A stretch of 52,306 bases of DNA from Psychrosphaera sp. B3R10 (GTDB lineage: Bacteria > Pseudomonadota > Gammaproteobacteria > Enterobacterales > Alteromonadaceae), in the NCBI RefSeq assembly GCF_018861025.1, contig NZ_JAHKQH010000024.1, positions 147,009 through 199,314 on the forward strand, read 5' to 3'. A program made the position numbers and the translations under genes. Of the stretch, positions 35,884-46,056 are shown in pieces. Positions within the stretch are counted from its first letter, which is position 1, and each line of letters starts with the position of its first letter. The notes under the pieces were generated by a model. That model saw nothing but the letters and a program-made list of their open reading frames with translations. It made no database searches and was not told the origin of the DNA.

Positions 35884-38800
35884 ATGCCAAAACGTTCCGA
35901 CATAAAAAGTATTCTGTTATTAGGTGCAGGTCCAATTGTTATCGGTCAAGCCTGTGAATTTGACTATTCAGGGGCACAAGCCTGTAAAGCATTAAGAGAA
36001 GAAGGGTACCGAGTCATTCTAGTTAACTCGAACCCAGCAACAATAATGACAGATCCAGAAATGGCCGATGCTACCTACATCGAACCAATTCACTGGGAAG
36101 TTGTTGAAAAGATAATTGAAAAAGAACGCCCGGATGCCGTTTTGCCAACAATGGGTGGCCAGACTGCACTTAACTGTGCACTTGATCTTGAAAAGTACGG
36201 TGTTCTTGAAAAATACAATGTTGAAATGATAGGCGCATCTGCTGATGCGATTGATAAAGCGGAAGACCGCTCTCGTTTTGACAAAGCAATGAAGTCGATT
36301 GGATTAGAATGTCCACGTGCTGAAACAGCTCATTCAATTGAAGAAGCATTTGACGTGTTATCACGCATCGGCTTCCCTTGTATTATCCGTCCGTCATTTA
36401 CGATGGGTGGTTCAGGTGGCGGTATTGCTTACAATAAAGAAGAATTTGACGAAATTTGTCGTCGTGGTTTAGATCTTTCACCAACTAAAGAGTTGTTAAT
36501 TGACGAGTCTTTAATCGGTTGGAAAGAATACGAAATGGAAGTGGTTCGTGACAAAAACGACAACTGCATAATCGTATGTTCTATCGAAAACTTCGACGCG
36601 ATGGGTGTGCATACTGGTGACTCAATTACGGTTGCTCCTGCACAAACATTAACGGATAAAGAATATCAAATCATGCGTAACGCGTCAGTTGCGGTATTGC
36701 GTGAGATTGGTGTAGAAACTGGTGGTTCAAACGTACAGTTTGGTGTTAATCCTGTAGATGGCCGTATGGTGATTATCGAGATGAACCCACGAGTTTCCCG
36801 TTCATCAGCGCTAGCGTCTAAAGCAACAGGTTTCCCAATTGCTAAAATCGCCGCCAAGTTAGCGGTAGGTTACACGCTTGATGAACTGCAAAATGATATA
36901 ACAGGTGGTGCAACTCCAGCATCATTTGAACCGACTATTGATTATGTTGTGACTAAAATTCCTCGTTTCAACTTTGAGAAATTTGCCGGTGCAGACGACC
37001 GACTAACCACTCAAATGAAATCAGTTGGTGAAGTTATGGCCATTGGCCGTAACCAACAAGAGTCATTGCAAAAAGCATTGCGCGGATTGGAAGTGGGTGT
37101 GTCAGGTTTTGATCCTATCATCGACCTATCCGCTGATGACGCACACGAAACCATCATCCATGAGTTAAAAGAGCCTGGCGCTGAGCGTATTTGGTATATC
37201 GGTGATGCGTTCCGTAGTGGTTTAGATCTTGAAGCAATCTTTAAATTGACAAACGTAGACCCTTGGTTTTTGGTTCAAATTGAAGATTTAATCAAGCTTG
37301 AAGCTGAAATTGAAGAGCGCGGTTTTGCTGGTTTAGACAAGGCGTTTTTACGCAAGTTAAAACGTAAAGGTTTTGCCGACAAACGCATCTGTGACATTTT
37401 GGGTATAAGCGAAAAAGAAGTTCGTAAAAAACGTCACTCACTTGGTATTTTACCAGTGTACAAGCGTGTTGATACCTGTGCCGCTGAATTTAGCTCAGAC
37501 ACAGCTTATATGTATTCAACTTACGACGAAGAGTGTGAAGCAAACCCAACAGACAAAGACAAAATCATGGTTATCGGTGGCGGTCCAAATCGCATCGGCC
37601 AAGGTATTGAATTTGACTACTGTTGTGTTCACGCCTCATTGGCACTTCGCGAAGATGGTTACGAAACTATAATGGTTAACTGTAATCCTGAAACGGTTTC
37701 AACAGACTACGATACTTCTGACCGTTTGTACTTCGAACCTATTACCCTTGAAGACGTCTTAGAAATCGCCCGCGTTGAAAAACCAAAAGGTGTTATCGTT
37801 CAATATGGTGGTCAAACGCCACTCAAATTGGCTCGTGCATTAGAAGCAAACGGTGTACCTATCATAGGTACTTCTCCAGATGCTATCGACCGTGCTGAAG
37901 ACCGTGAACGTTTCCAACAGATGGTTGACCGTTTAGGGTTGTTACAACCTGAGAACGCGACAGTAACGTCGGTTGAACAAGCGATTCTTAAGAGTAAAGA
38001 AATTGGATTCCCATTGGTTGTTCGTCCATCTTATGTACTTGGTGGTCGTGCGATGGAAATCGTATATGACGAAGCTGATTTGCGTCGTTATATGACCGAA
38101 GCTGTTTCTGTTTCAAATGAAGCACCAGTACTACTTGACCGTTTCTTAGATGACGCGATTGAAGTTGACGTTGACTGTATCTGTGATGGTACCGACGTTG
38201 TTATCGGCGGCATTATGGAACATATCGAACAAGCGGGTGTTCACTCTGGCGACTCAGCATGTTCATTGCCGGCATACTCGTTACCGCAAGACATTCAAGA
38301 TGTTATGCGTAAACAAGTTCGTGATATGGCTTTAGAACTCGGCGTTATTGGCTTGATGAATACACAGTTCGCGGTTAAAGATGGCGAAGTTTACTTAATT
38401 GAAGTAAATCCTCGTGCTGCTCGTACCGTACCATTTGTTTCGAAAGCGACAGCAATTCCACTTGCGAAAGTTGCAGCTCGAGTTATGGCTGGTCAATCGC
38501 TTGCTGATCAGGGAATCACCAAAGAAGTGATTCCTCCATATTTCTCTGTAAAAGAAGTTGTTATTCCATTTAACAAATTCCACGGCGTTGACCCAATTCG
38601 TGGTCCAGAAATGCGCTCTACAGGTGAAGTAATGGGGGTTGGCGATACATTTGAAGAGGCGTACGCTAAAGCACAACTTGGTGCGAGCATTGAATTACCT
38701 CGCGGTGGACGTGCATTAATTTCAGTACGTGATGCGGATAAAGTTCGTGTAATCGACTTAGCTAAAAAGCTAATCATTGCAGGCTTTGAATTAGACGCAA

Positions 38801-39102
38801 CACGTGGCTGTGCAAAAGTACTTGAAGAAGCGGGAATTGAAGTTCGTAAAGTGAATAAAGTTTTCGAAGGTCGCCCACATATACTTGACCGCATTAAAAA
38901 TGGTGAGTACAACTACATAGTGAATACTGTTGAAGGTCGTCAAGCAATTGAAGACTCAAAAGTATTGCGCCGTGGCGCTCTTCGTTATAAAGCCAACTAT
39001 ACAACGACATTAAACGCAGCATTTGCGACTTGTTTAGCAAATGAAGCCGATGACCGTGGTAGCGTAGAGTCTTTACAAAACTTACATAAGAGAATTGTGT
39101 AG
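35884..39102 (+). CDS. carB: Carbamoyl-phosphate synthase large subunit
   Basis: Makes carbamoyl phosphate from bicarbonate, ammonia and two ATP. 1072 residues (E. coli 1073). The two homologous ATP-grasp halves are visible: [17 protein letters not shown] at about 14-30 in the first and [17 protein letters not shown] near 563-579 in the second, with an oligomerisation domain between and an allosteric MGS-like domain after about 935. AGAAGAAAATC precedes the ATG. It is co-transcribed with carA, and greA begins one base after its stop. Confidence 0.97.
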   Translation: MPKRSDIKSILLLGAGPIVIGQACEFDYSGAQACKALREEGYRVILVNSNPATIMTDPEMADATYIEPIHWEVVEKIIEKERPDAVLPTMGGQTALNCALDLEKYGVLEKYNVEMIGASADAIDKAEDRSRFDKAMKSIGLECPRAETAHSIEEAFDVLSRIGFPCIIRPSFTMGGSGGGIAYNKEEFDEICRRGLDLSPTKELLIDESLIGWKEYEMEVVRDKNDNCIIVCSIENFDAMGVHTGDSITVAPAQTLTDKEYQIMRNASVAVLREIGVETGGSNVQFGVNPVDGRMVIIEMNPRVSRSSALASKATGFPIAKIAAKLAVGYTLDELQNDITGGATPASFEPTIDYVVTKIPRFNFEKFAGADDRLTTQMKSVGEVMAIGRNQQESLQKALRGLEVGVSGFDPIIDLSADDAHETIIHELKEPGAERIWYIGDAFRSGLDLEAIFKLTNVDPWFLVQIEDLIKLEAEIEERGFAGLDKAFLRKLKRKGFADKRICDILGISEKEVRKKRHSLGILPVYKRVDTCAAEFSSDTAYMYSTYDEECEANPTDKDKIMVIGGGPNRIGQGIEFDYCCVHASLALREDGYETIMVNCNPETVSTDYDTSDRLYFEPITLEDVLEIARVEKPKGVIVQYGGQTPLKLARALEANGVPIIGTSPDAIDRAEDRERFQQMVDRLGLLQPENATVTSVEQAILKSKEIGFPLVVRPSYVLGGRAMEIVYDEADLRRYMTEAVSVSNEAPVLLDRFLDDAIEVDVDCICDGTDVVIGGIMEHIEQAGVHSGDSACSLPAYSLPQDIQDVMRKQVRDMALELGVIGLMNTQFAVKDGEVYLIEVNPRAARTVPFVSKATAIPLAKVAARVMAGQSLADQGITKEVIPPYFSVKEVVIPFNKFHGVDPIRGPEMRSTGEVMGVGDTFEEAYAKAQLGASIELPRGGRALISVRDADKVRVIDLAKKLIIAGFELDATRGCAKVLEEAGIEVRKVNKVFEGRPHILDRIKNGEYNYIVNTVEGRQAIEDSKVLRRGALRYKANYTTTLNAAFATCLANEADDRGSVESLQNLHKRIV

Positions 39103-39103
39103 T

Positions 39104-39583
39104 ATGAGTACTCAAGTACCTATGACAGTGCAGGGCGCAGAAGCTTTGCGTGCTGAATTGACAGAATTAAAAACCGTAACTCGCCCAAGAATTGTCGCGG
39201 ATATCGCAACAGCTCGTGAACACGGAGACCTGAAAGAAAACGCGGAATACCATGCGGCTCGTGAGCAACAGGGTTTTTGTGAAGGTCGTATTCAAGAAAT
39301 TGAAGCGAAGTTGTCAAACGTCCAGATTATTGATGTCACAAAATTACCTAATACAGGTAAAGTGATATTCGGTACAACTGTGACCATATTAAATGTGGAA
39401 ACGGATGACGAAACGACTTATCACATTGTGGGCGAAGATGAAGCTAATTTTAAAATTGGTAAAATCTCAATTGGTTCACCAATTGCGCGTGGTTTGATAG
39501 GTAAAAGCGTAGACGATATTGCAAAAATCCAAACACCTGCTGGTGTTGTCGAATATGAGATTTTGGAAGTGCTTTACCGTTAA
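39104..39583 (+). CDS. greA: Transcription elongation factor GreA
   Basis: Rescues backtracked RNA polymerase by stimulating transcript cleavage. 159 residues from ATG 39104 (E. coli 158); a longer frame from 39095 would begin inside carB and is less likely. The N-terminal coiled coil has the acidic tip [16 protein letters not shown], and the C-terminal FKBP-like domain ends in VEYEILEV. It follows carB by one base, which suggests coupling; no separate ribosome-binding site is clear. Confidence 0.95.
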   Translation: MSTQVPMTVQGAEALRAELTELKTVTRPRIVADIATAREHGDLKENAEYHAAREQQGFCEGRIQEIEAKLSNVQIIDVTKLPNTGKVIFGTTVTILNVETDDETTYHIVGEDEANFKIGKISIGSPIARGLIGKSVDDIAKIQTPAGVVEYEILEVLYR

Positions 39584-39609
39584 TCTATAAGATGACTTAA
39601 CGTCTTTAT

Positions 39610-39636
39610 AAAACAGCTGGCATTGCCGGCTGTTTT
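39610..39636 (+). terminator. Rho-independent terminator after greA
   Basis: AAACAGCTGGC pairs with GCCGGCTGTTT (one G-T pair) around a three-base loop, then more T. It closes the carA-carB-greA unit. Confidence 0.92.
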
Positions 39637-39680
39637 TGATCCTGACATATAGAAAATTTACCTAATTTGGTGCATCAATA

Positions 39681-39705
39681 GTGTTATTCATTGGGTGAAT
39701 GACAC
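39681..39705. promoter_or_regulatory. Inverted repeat upstream of acnB
   Basis: GTGTTATTCA and TGAATGACAC are complementary at nine of ten positions, with five bases between. It is about 60 bases upstream of a TATAAT box (39766-39771) that is a likely acnB -10 element. The binding protein is unknown. Confidence 0.45.
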
Positions 39706-39836
39706 CTATACATGGTATTTATATGTATAAGGCAAGTTGTTATTTCATTTATACGCAGTGACTACTATAATAGAAATCCAATTTACCTATGGTAATGACA
39801 TTATCAATAGCATTTTAAGATCATAGAGAGTATCAA

Positions 39837-42644
39837 ATGAGCCTGTATTTAGATTATTTAGCGGAAATTGAAAGTCGTAAAAATGACTTGGGATTGGCGC
39901 CTAAGCCAATTGATAGCGCAGAATTGTTGTCAGAAATTATTGCCCAAATCAAAGACACTGGAAACCAATATCGAGAAGATTCATTAAAATTCTTCATCTA
40001 CAATACACTTCCAGGTACTACGAGTGCTGCTGGCGTAAAAGCTAAGTTCTTAAAAGAAATCATTTTAGGTGAATCTGAATTAGCCGAAATTACACCAGAA
40101 TTTGCATTTGAATTACTTTCGCATATGAAAGGTGGTCCTTCTATTGAAGTGCTACTTGATCTTGCACTAAGTGACGAACCGTCACTATCAGCACCAGCTG
40201 CTGACGTGCTAAAAACTCAAGTATTCTTATATGATGCTGATACTGCTCGCTTAAAAGCCGCATTAGAAGCGGGCAATGCAGTTGCTAAAGATCTTTTAGA
40301 AAGCTATGCCAAAGCAGAGTTTTTCACAAAATTACCAGACGTTGAAGAAAAGATTGAAGTTGTTACATATATTGCCGGTGAAGGTGATATTTCAACGGAC
40401 TTACTTTCTCCAGGTAACCAAGCGCACTCACGTGCAGACCGTGAATTACACGGCAAATGTATGATATCGCCTGAAGCTCAACAAGAGATCCAAGCTTTAC
40501 AAGCCAAACATCCAAACGCTAAAGTGATGCTTATCGCTGAAAAAGGCACTATGGGTGTTGGTTCTTCTCGTATGTCAGGTGTTAACAACGTTGCGTTATG
40601 GGCCGGTAAACAAGCAAGTCCATATGTTCCATTTATTAATATTGCACCAGTTGTTGCTGGTACAAATGGCATTTCACCAATCTTTCTAACGACTGTTGAT
40701 GTAACAGGTGGTATTGGTCTTGACCTTAAAAACTGGGTTAAGAAAGTCGATGCAAACGGTAATACCGTTGTAGACGAAAATGGCGATGCAGTTTTAGAAG
40801 AAGCATACTCAGTTGCGACTGGTACAGTGCTTACTATTGATACTAAAGCTAAAAAATTATTAAATGGCGACAAAGAGTTAGTTGATATTTCATCTGCTTT
40901 TACACCGCAAAAAGTCGAATTTATGAAAGCGGGTGGTTCTTACGCGGTAACATTCGGTAAAAAATTACAAACTTTTGCAGCTGAAACACTAGGTATTGAA
41001 ACACCACAGGTTTTTGCTCCATCAAAAGAAATATCAGTGGCTGGCCAAGGCTTAACTGCGGTTGAAAAAATATTTAACAACAATGCCGTTGGCGTAGCTT
41101 CAGACACGCCTTTGCACGCGGGGTCAGACGTTCGTGTTCGAGTGAATATTGTTGGTTCTCAAGATACAACTGGGCCGATGACTTGCCAAGAGTTAGAAGC
41201 GATGGCTGCTTCTACTATTTCACCACTAGTTGATGGTGCATACCAATCTGGTTGTCATACAGCATCAGTTTGGGATAGCAAAGCTCAAGCAAACATTCCA
41301 AAGTTAATGAGCTTCATGAACAAATTCGGTCTAATCACGGCACGTGATCCGAAGGGCGTTTATCATGCGATGACGGACGTAATTCATAAAGTATTAAATG
41401 ACATTACTGTAGATGACCGCGCTATCATCATTGGTGGTGACTCGCATACACGTATGTCTAAAGGTGTCGCATTTGGTGCCGATTCAGGAACGGTTGCAAT
41501 CGCACTAGCTACTGGTGAGTCAGCAATGCCAATTCCTGAGTCAGTAAAAGTGACGTTTAAAGGTAAAATGCAAGGCCACATGGATTTCCGTGATGTGGTA
41601 CATGCAACTCAAGCGCAAATGCTTAAGCAATTTGGTGGCGAAAATGTCTTCCAAGGTCGCATCATTGAAGTGCACATTGGTACATTATTAGCTGACCAAG
41701 CATTTACTTTCACAGACTGGTCTGCAGAAATGAAAGCCAAAGCTTCCATCTGTATTTCAAATGATGAAACATTAGTTAAATCTATCGAGCTTGCTAAGAG
41801 CCGTATCCAAATCATGATCGACAAGGGTATGGAAAACGAAGCTAAAACGCTTAACGGTTTACTTGCATTAGCAGACAAACGTATTGAAGAAGTAAAATCT
41901 GGCTCAAACCCAGCATTGTCTCCAGATGATAACGCTAAATACTATGCAGAAGTTGTTATTGACCTAGACGTTATCGATCAACCGATGATTGCTGACCCTG
42001 ACGTAAATAATGACGATGCATCTAAGCGTTATACCCATGACGTTATTCGTCCTGTTTCTTTCTACGACGGTAAATCTGTAGATTTAGGTTTTGTTGGTTC
42101 ATGTATGGTTCATAAGGGAGATATGCAAATTATCGCTCAAATGTTGCGTAACATTGAAAAGCAAAACGGCAAAGTAGAATTCAAAGCGCCATTAGTTGTT
42201 GCGCCACCAACTTATAACATTGTTGATGAGCTTAAAGCGGAAGGCGATTGGGATATTTTACGTAAGTACTCAGGATTTGAATTTGACGATGCACATCCAA
42301 AAGATGCTGCACGTACGAAATATGAAAACATCATGTACTTAGAACGCCCTGGTTGTAACTTATGTATGGGTAACCAAGAAAAAGCTGAACCTGGTGATAC
42401 TGTTATTGCAACATCAACTCGCTTATTCCAAGGCCGTGTTGTAGCTGATACTGCTGAGAAAAAAGGTGAGTCGTTACTTGGTTCGACTCCGGTTGTTGTA
42501 CTTTCAACTGTACTAGGTCGTTTCCCGACAATTGAAGAGTACAAATCTGCAGTAGTGGGTATCGATTTAACTCGATTTGCACCACCTACTGAAGAGATGA
42601 CGACTAAATATGTTGACCTAGCGGTTCCTGTTAAACGGATCTAA
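39837..42644 (+). CDS. acnB: Aconitate hydratase B, long form
   Basis: Tricarboxylic acid cycle enzyme interconverting citrate and isocitrate; AcnB proteins also act on 2-methylisocitrate. Iron-sulfur cluster ligands are visible at Cys756 (GSCMVHKGD), Cys840 and Cys843 (PGCNLCMG). The protein has 935 residues against 865 for E. coli AcnB. The N-terminal part (SLYLDYLAEIESRKNDLG, and NTLPGTTSAAGVKAKFL) and the whole chain resemble the longer AcnB I associate with Bacteroidetes and not the usual gammaproteobacterial type. That is from memory and needs a phylogeny. Terminators close greA before it and acnB after it, so it is monocistronic. Confidence 0.95.
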   Translation: MSLYLDYLAEIESRKNDLGLAPKPIDSAELLSEIIAQIKDTGNQYREDSLKFFIYNTLPGTTSAAGVKAKFLKEIILGESELAEITPEFAFELLSHMKGGPSIEVLLDLALSDEPSLSAPAADVLKTQVFLYDADTARLKAALEAGNAVAKDLLESYAKAEFFTKLPDVEEKIEVVTYIAGEGDISTDLLSPGNQAHSRADRELHGKCMISPEAQQEIQALQAKHPNAKVMLIAEKGTMGVGSSRMSGVNNVALWAGKQASPYVPFINIAPVVAGTNGISPIFLTTVDVTGGIGLDLKNWVKKVDANGNTVVDENGDAVLEEAYSVATGTVLTIDTKAKKLLNGDKELVDISSAFTPQKVEFMKAGGSYAVTFGKKLQTFAAETLGIETPQVFAPSKEISVAGQGLTAVEKIFNNNAVGVASDTPLHAGSDVRVRVNIVGSQDTTGPMTCQELEAMAASTISPLVDGAYQSGCHTASVWDSKAQANIPKLMSFMNKFGLITARDPKGVYHAMTDVIHKVLNDITVDDRAIIIGGDSHTRMSKGVAFGADSGTVAIALATGESAMPIPESVKVTFKGKMQGHMDFRDVVHATQAQMLKQFGGENVFQGRIIEVHIGTLLADQAFTFTDWSAEMKAKASICISNDETLVKSIELAKSRIQIMIDKGMENEAKTLNGLLALADKRIEEVKSGSNPALSPDDNAKYYAEVVIDLDVIDQPMIADPDVNNDDASKRYTHDVIRPVSFYDGKSVDLGFVGSCMVHKGDMQIIAQMLRNIEKQNGKVEFKAPLVVAPPTYNIVDELKAEGDWDILRKYSGFEFDDAHPKDAARTKYENIMYLERPGCNLCMGNQEKAEPGDTVIATSTRLFQGRVVADTAEKKGESLLGSTPVVVLSTVLGRFPTIEEYKSAVVGIDLTRFAPPTEEMTTKYVDLAVPVKRI

Positions 42645-42693
42645 TTCGCATAACTTTGCGTCGTAATTAGCCGTTTAGTGCGGTACCGAAATG

Positions 42694-42722
42694 AAAAGCC
42701 AGTTCAATGAACTGGCTTTTTT
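42694..42722 (+). terminator. Rho-independent terminator after acnB
   Basis: AAAAGCCAGTTC and GAACTGGCTTTT form a 12-bp perfect stem with an AAT loop and extra T. The next 200 bases (42723-42921) show nothing recognisable. Confidence 0.95.
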
Positions 42723-42921
42723 GTATTTACCCGCCAGTTAAAATTTGAGGAGCGCCCGTTTATCTTGCTAGATAATTAATCAAACAAACAAACCTTTTCA
42801 ACACAAATTCACACCTTTACATCCGCAGATAAATATTTAACTCAACCCGACTAGCCGTTCCGAGTCCTATATTCTAGACATCAAACACATAGAGACAATT
42901 GTTGTAGACTCGAGTTAACAG

Positions 42922-43107
42922 AAGTTATCAGGACACCCACTCAAGTTATCAGGACAGCCCCCTAAATTTAACAAAACTAACACGTTATCAGGACACCCAT
43001 TCAAATTATCAGGACACCCACTCAAGTTATCAGGACACCCACTCAAGTTATCAGGACACCCACTCAAGTTATCAGGACAGCCACCTAAATTTAACAAAAC
43101 TAAAACG
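42922..43107. repeat. 21-bp TTATCAGGACACCCACTC tandem array
   Basis: Eight units, most of them 21 bases and built on TTATCAGGACACCCACTC. Units 2 and 8 are longer variants that read AGGACAGCC and continue with CCTAAATTTAACAAAACTAA; these are 123 bases apart, so a larger block was duplicated too. Because 21 is a multiple of three, the array keeps reading frames open and creates a false minus-strand protein rich in GCPDN repeats. It lies between the acnB terminator and cnoX. Confidence 0.95.
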
Positions 43108-43187
43108 ATACTATTTGTCCGTCCCCCCTTGAAAATAACAGTTACAAGCAACAAATAGAGAGTATTGAATTAGAAATAGATCAGATC

Positions 43188-44033
43188 ATGACAAATCCCA
43201 TAGAAATCAATATAGAAAACGTACAACAAGAATTACTCGACGCATCGCAACAAAAATTCATATTGATTGATTTTTGGGCCGACTGGAGTGAGCCGAGTAA
43301 ACAACTCTCACCATTGTTGGTAAAAATTGCCTCCGAATATGGCGAAAGCTTAAAGCTGGCCAGAATTAATTGTGACGAGCAGCAACAAATTGCCATGCAG
43401 TTTGGCATCAAAAATTTGCCAACGGTTGTTTTATTTAAAGAAGGTCAACCGCTTGATGGCTTTGCAGGTGTGCAAACAGAAGCCGAGATCAAAGCAATGT
43501 TAGATAAACATCTACCGAAGCAGCAAGACTTGTTATTTACGCAAGGTTGTCAGTTAGTAGAAGAAAGTAAGTGGCTCGAAGCATTTCCAATTTTAAAACA
43601 AGTATTGGAACTGGAACCAGAAAATAGTCAATTTAAACTAATGTATGCAAATGTTGCGATTGAACTTGGTAAAGTTGATGAAGTTGAAGCTATATTGCAG
43701 TCTACTAAAATGGCAGATCAAGATGCTCTCTATTTACAAGTACTCGCTAAGCTAGATTTAGCTAAACAGGCTGCAGAAAGCCCTGAGGTTCAAGCCTTAC
43801 AACAACAGTTAGAAGCTGAACCTGATTCTTTGGAATTAAAACTTAAACTTGCAGTTGCCTTACATCAAGTCAATCGCAATGAAGAATCGCTTGATTTGTT
43901 ATTTAGTGTACTTCAAAAGGATTTAGGTTTTGCCGACGCGAAAAAAACGTATCTTGATATCATTGCATCTTTGCCAGATGGCGATGTAACAGCAAGTAAA
44001 TATCGTCGAAAAATTTACGCCTTATTGTACTAA
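43188..44033 (+). CDS. cnoX: Chaperedoxin CnoX (YbbN family)
   Basis: Thioredoxin-fold plus TPR-type holdase that protects proteins under oxidative or hypochlorous stress and hands them to chaperones in E. coli. 281 residues (E. coli 284). The thioredoxin domain spans about 1-105 and the helical repeats about 110-281. The usual CxxC site reads SEPS in FWADWSEPSKQL, so both cysteines are missing and it cannot act as a thioredoxin at that site. Start: ATG 43188; the ribosome-binding site is weak. Confidence 0.9.
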   Translation: MTNPIEINIENVQQELLDASQQKFILIDFWADWSEPSKQLSPLLVKIASEYGESLKLARINCDEQQQIAMQFGIKNLPTVVLFKEGQPLDGFAGVQTEAEIKAMLDKHLPKQQDLLFTQGCQLVEESKWLEAFPILKQVLELEPENSQFKLMYANVAIELGKVDEVEAILQSTKMADQDALYLQVLAKLDLAKQAAESPEVQALQQQLEAEPDSLELKLKLAVALHQVNRNEESLDLLFSVLQKDLGFADAKKTYLDIIASLPDGDVTASKYRRKIYALLY

Positions 44034-44101
44034 GTTGGTAAGTCAGTAAGCGATTTTGTGTGTATTCAACAACGTATTTTGTTAAGCAATATAGGGCTAT
44101 G

Positions 44102-44131
44102 GCGGTTTTGAAAAATTGACATTAAAACCGC
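44102..44131. terminator. Hairpin between cnoX and the convergent oxidoreductase gene
   Basis: GCGGTTTT and AAAACCGC form an 8-bp stem with a 14-base loop between two convergent genes. T-runs on both sides are short, so it is a tentative bidirectional terminator. Confidence 0.45.
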
Positions 44132-44137
44132 TTTAAC

Positions 44138-45469
44138 TTAACCAATAGCATCTTTCAAACGGCCAAGTTGATAGTAGGCTCGTTGTCCCAATCGCCTAAA
44201 TGGGGCAAAAGGGAAATGCGGCAATTCTGTCGAAAGTGGCGAGTTTATATCTTTGCCTACAATTAAATCTGCAAGTTGCTTGCCCGCTAATGCGGTGAAC
44301 GAAACCCCAGAGCCACAATACCCTGTAGCATAATAAACATTATTTTTTGTTTTATGAATATGTGGCATTTGGTCTAAAGATACAGAAATCCAACCATGCC
44401 AATTGTGATCGATGTTCAGCTTTTCTAATCCAGGAAAACTATTTTTCAATTCGTGTAAAAGTCTGTTCGCATACTTTGGATCTAGAGCGTGGGCGCCGGT
44501 TATAGCCCCGCGGCCCCCGAATAATATTCGGTTATCTGGTAATAAACGGTAGTAGTATTTTAGTTCCCGCGTATCCATCATAACTTGTCTAGTTTTGAAA
44601 TTGGCTGCTTCGCGTTGTACGTTCGTTAGCGGTTCGGTGACAATGACACTTGTTAATACGGGGAGAATTTTATGCTGTAGTGCTGATGCCATTTTACTTG
44701 GAGTATAGCCATTGGTGGCCATCACTAACTTGTCAGCCGTTACACTACCACTATGCGTCGTAACTCTATGGTTAGAATCAGATTGAATTTGAGTCACCGA
44801 GCTGTTGGTGTAGATTTTTATCCCTAGTGATTGCGCTTTTTGAGCATACGCATGTACAAGTTTGAGAGGGTGGATCCCAAACCCATTGGAATATCGAATT
44901 GCGCCATGGATCTTTTGGTGACAAACATAATCGTTTTGAAACGCTTGTTTGTTAATGGTTTCAACATTGTAGTCAAAATTTTGATGTAAATAATCCGCCG
45001 ATTTTTTCAATCGGTCGTACCATTTTTCGCTATGGGCAAGCTTTAAGTATCCAGATTCGCACTGGCCAATGTCGTATTCTTTGCCAATTTCTTCTACTAA
45101 GTTGATGCCCTGTAAAAAGTCGTTATGTAAGCGGCTTGTCGCTTGAGATCCAAAACGACCAACAAGTTGTTGATAAGACAATCTGCCAGAACCAGGCAAA
45201 ACAAAACCGGCATTTCTGCCGCTGCAGCCCCAGCCAATTTCATTAGCATCAAGGATTACAATATTTTTAAAGCCCTGTTGAACAAGGTTAATGGCACAAG
45301 TTAGTCCAGTGTAGCCAGCCCCAATGATCACAACGTCAGCATTTATGTCGGCATTAAGTATCTTTGTGTCTGATTTAGCCCCAACGACATAATTTTTGTG
45401 CCAATAGCTTTGTGGTGATGATTGATTTGAAGCAAGCTGTTTACTCAGTAAAGGATCATAAACTGCCAT
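44138..45469 (-). CDS. FAD-dependent amine oxidoreductase (DAO family)
   Basis: 443 residues with an N-terminal FAD-binding Rossmann motif (VVIIGAGYTGLTCAINL, about 47-63), the GWGCSGRNAGF segment near 85 and a C-terminal FAD contact in YYATGYCGSGVSFTALAGK. The layout resembles gamma-glutamylputrescine oxidase (PuuB) and related deaminating oxidases, but the substrate cannot be fixed from sequence. It is the third gene of a minus-strand run after waaA and a GNAT gene, starting two bases after the GNAT stop. It has no evident link to lipopolysaccharide synthesis. Confidence 0.85.
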   Translation of the reverse strand: MAVYDPLLSKQLASNQSSPQSYWHKNYVVGAKSDTKILNADINADVVIIGAGYTGLTCAINLVQQGFKNIVILDANEIGWGCSGRNAGFVLPGSGRLSYQQLVGRFGSQATSRLHNDFLQGINLVEEIGKEYDIGQCESGYLKLAHSEKWYDRLKKSADYLHQNFDYNVETINKQAFQNDYVCHQKIHGAIRYSNGFGIHPLKLVHAYAQKAQSLGIKIYTNSSVTQIQSDSNHRVTTHSGSVTADKLVMATNGYTPSKMASALQHKILPVLTSVIVTEPLTNVQREAANFKTRQVMMDTRELKYYYRLLPDNRILFGGRGAITGAHALDPKYANRLLHELKNSFPGLEKLNIDHNWHGWISVSLDQMPHIHKTKNNVYYATGYCGSGVSFTALAGKQLADLIVGKDINSPLSTELPHFPFAPFRRLGQRAYYQLGRLKDAIG

Positions 45470-45471
45470 AT

Positions 45472-46056
45472 TTAGGTAAACTCCAACATCATTTCTGTTG
45501 CATCACAGTGACAGTCTTTTCCACAAATAATGCAAATATAGTCTGGAATCGTTGCGTCATTATGCCAACGTCGAGGATGGGTTTTTATTAACTGGCCACC
45601 CGCTTTCGTAAAATATTTATAAGAAGCGTTACCCGGACTTTGCATCCAAATGTGGCTGAGGCCAGCTTTTGCCCCCATTTGCTTTAACGTGGCAACTGAC
45701 TCTTTGAGAAGCAACCCGCCAAGTCCTTTACCTTGATAGTCTGGATGGATAGTATTGCACTTAAAATAGGCTACCAAATTCGCTTCAACAGGCCAATGAC
45801 TTGGTGTACACCATTTATCCAATGGCCACGAATTTGGTGCGTAAGTGAGTCTAAATCCAACCAATTTTTTTGGCGTAACTGACGTGTCGTAAAGAACGTA
45901 GCTACAGTTTAAATCGTTATAAACACTGCGCTCTAACATCTTTTTTAGGGATTTATTGTCTAAGTAGCCTTCACCATGGACTCGATTTCCCAATGCGATC
46001 ACATCGTTGAAGTCAGTTAGTGATAAGGGTTTTAGTGACAGTAGGTCTCGATTCAT
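45472..46056 (-). CDS. GNAT-family N-acetyltransferase
   Basis: 194 residues with the acetyl-CoA loop HPDYQGKGLGGLLL near residues 108-121 and a following helix, as in GNAT enzymes. The C-terminus ends in a cysteine cluster, CIICGKDCHC, which could bind zinc or another metal and is unusual for the family. Its start overlaps the 3' end of waaA by 44 bases in another frame, so they are expressed together. Two bases separate it from the oxidoreductase gene. The acceptor substrate is unknown. Confidence 0.8.
   Translation of the reverse strand: MNRDLLSLKPLSLTDFNDVIALGNRVHGEGYLDNKSLKKMLERSVYNDLNCSYVLYDTSVTPKKLVGFRLTYAPNSWPLDKWCTPSHWPVEANLVAYFKCNTIHPDYQGKGLGGLLLKESVATLKQMGAKAGLSHIWMQSPGNASYKYFTKAGGQLIKTHPRRWHNDATIPDYICIICGKDCHCDATEMMLEFT

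Noticed and set aside
42915-43154. Minus-strand frame encoding a repetitive GCPDN-rich protein
   Set aside because: It is produced by the 21-bp repeat, whose length keeps frames open; no ribosome-binding site and no family resemblance.
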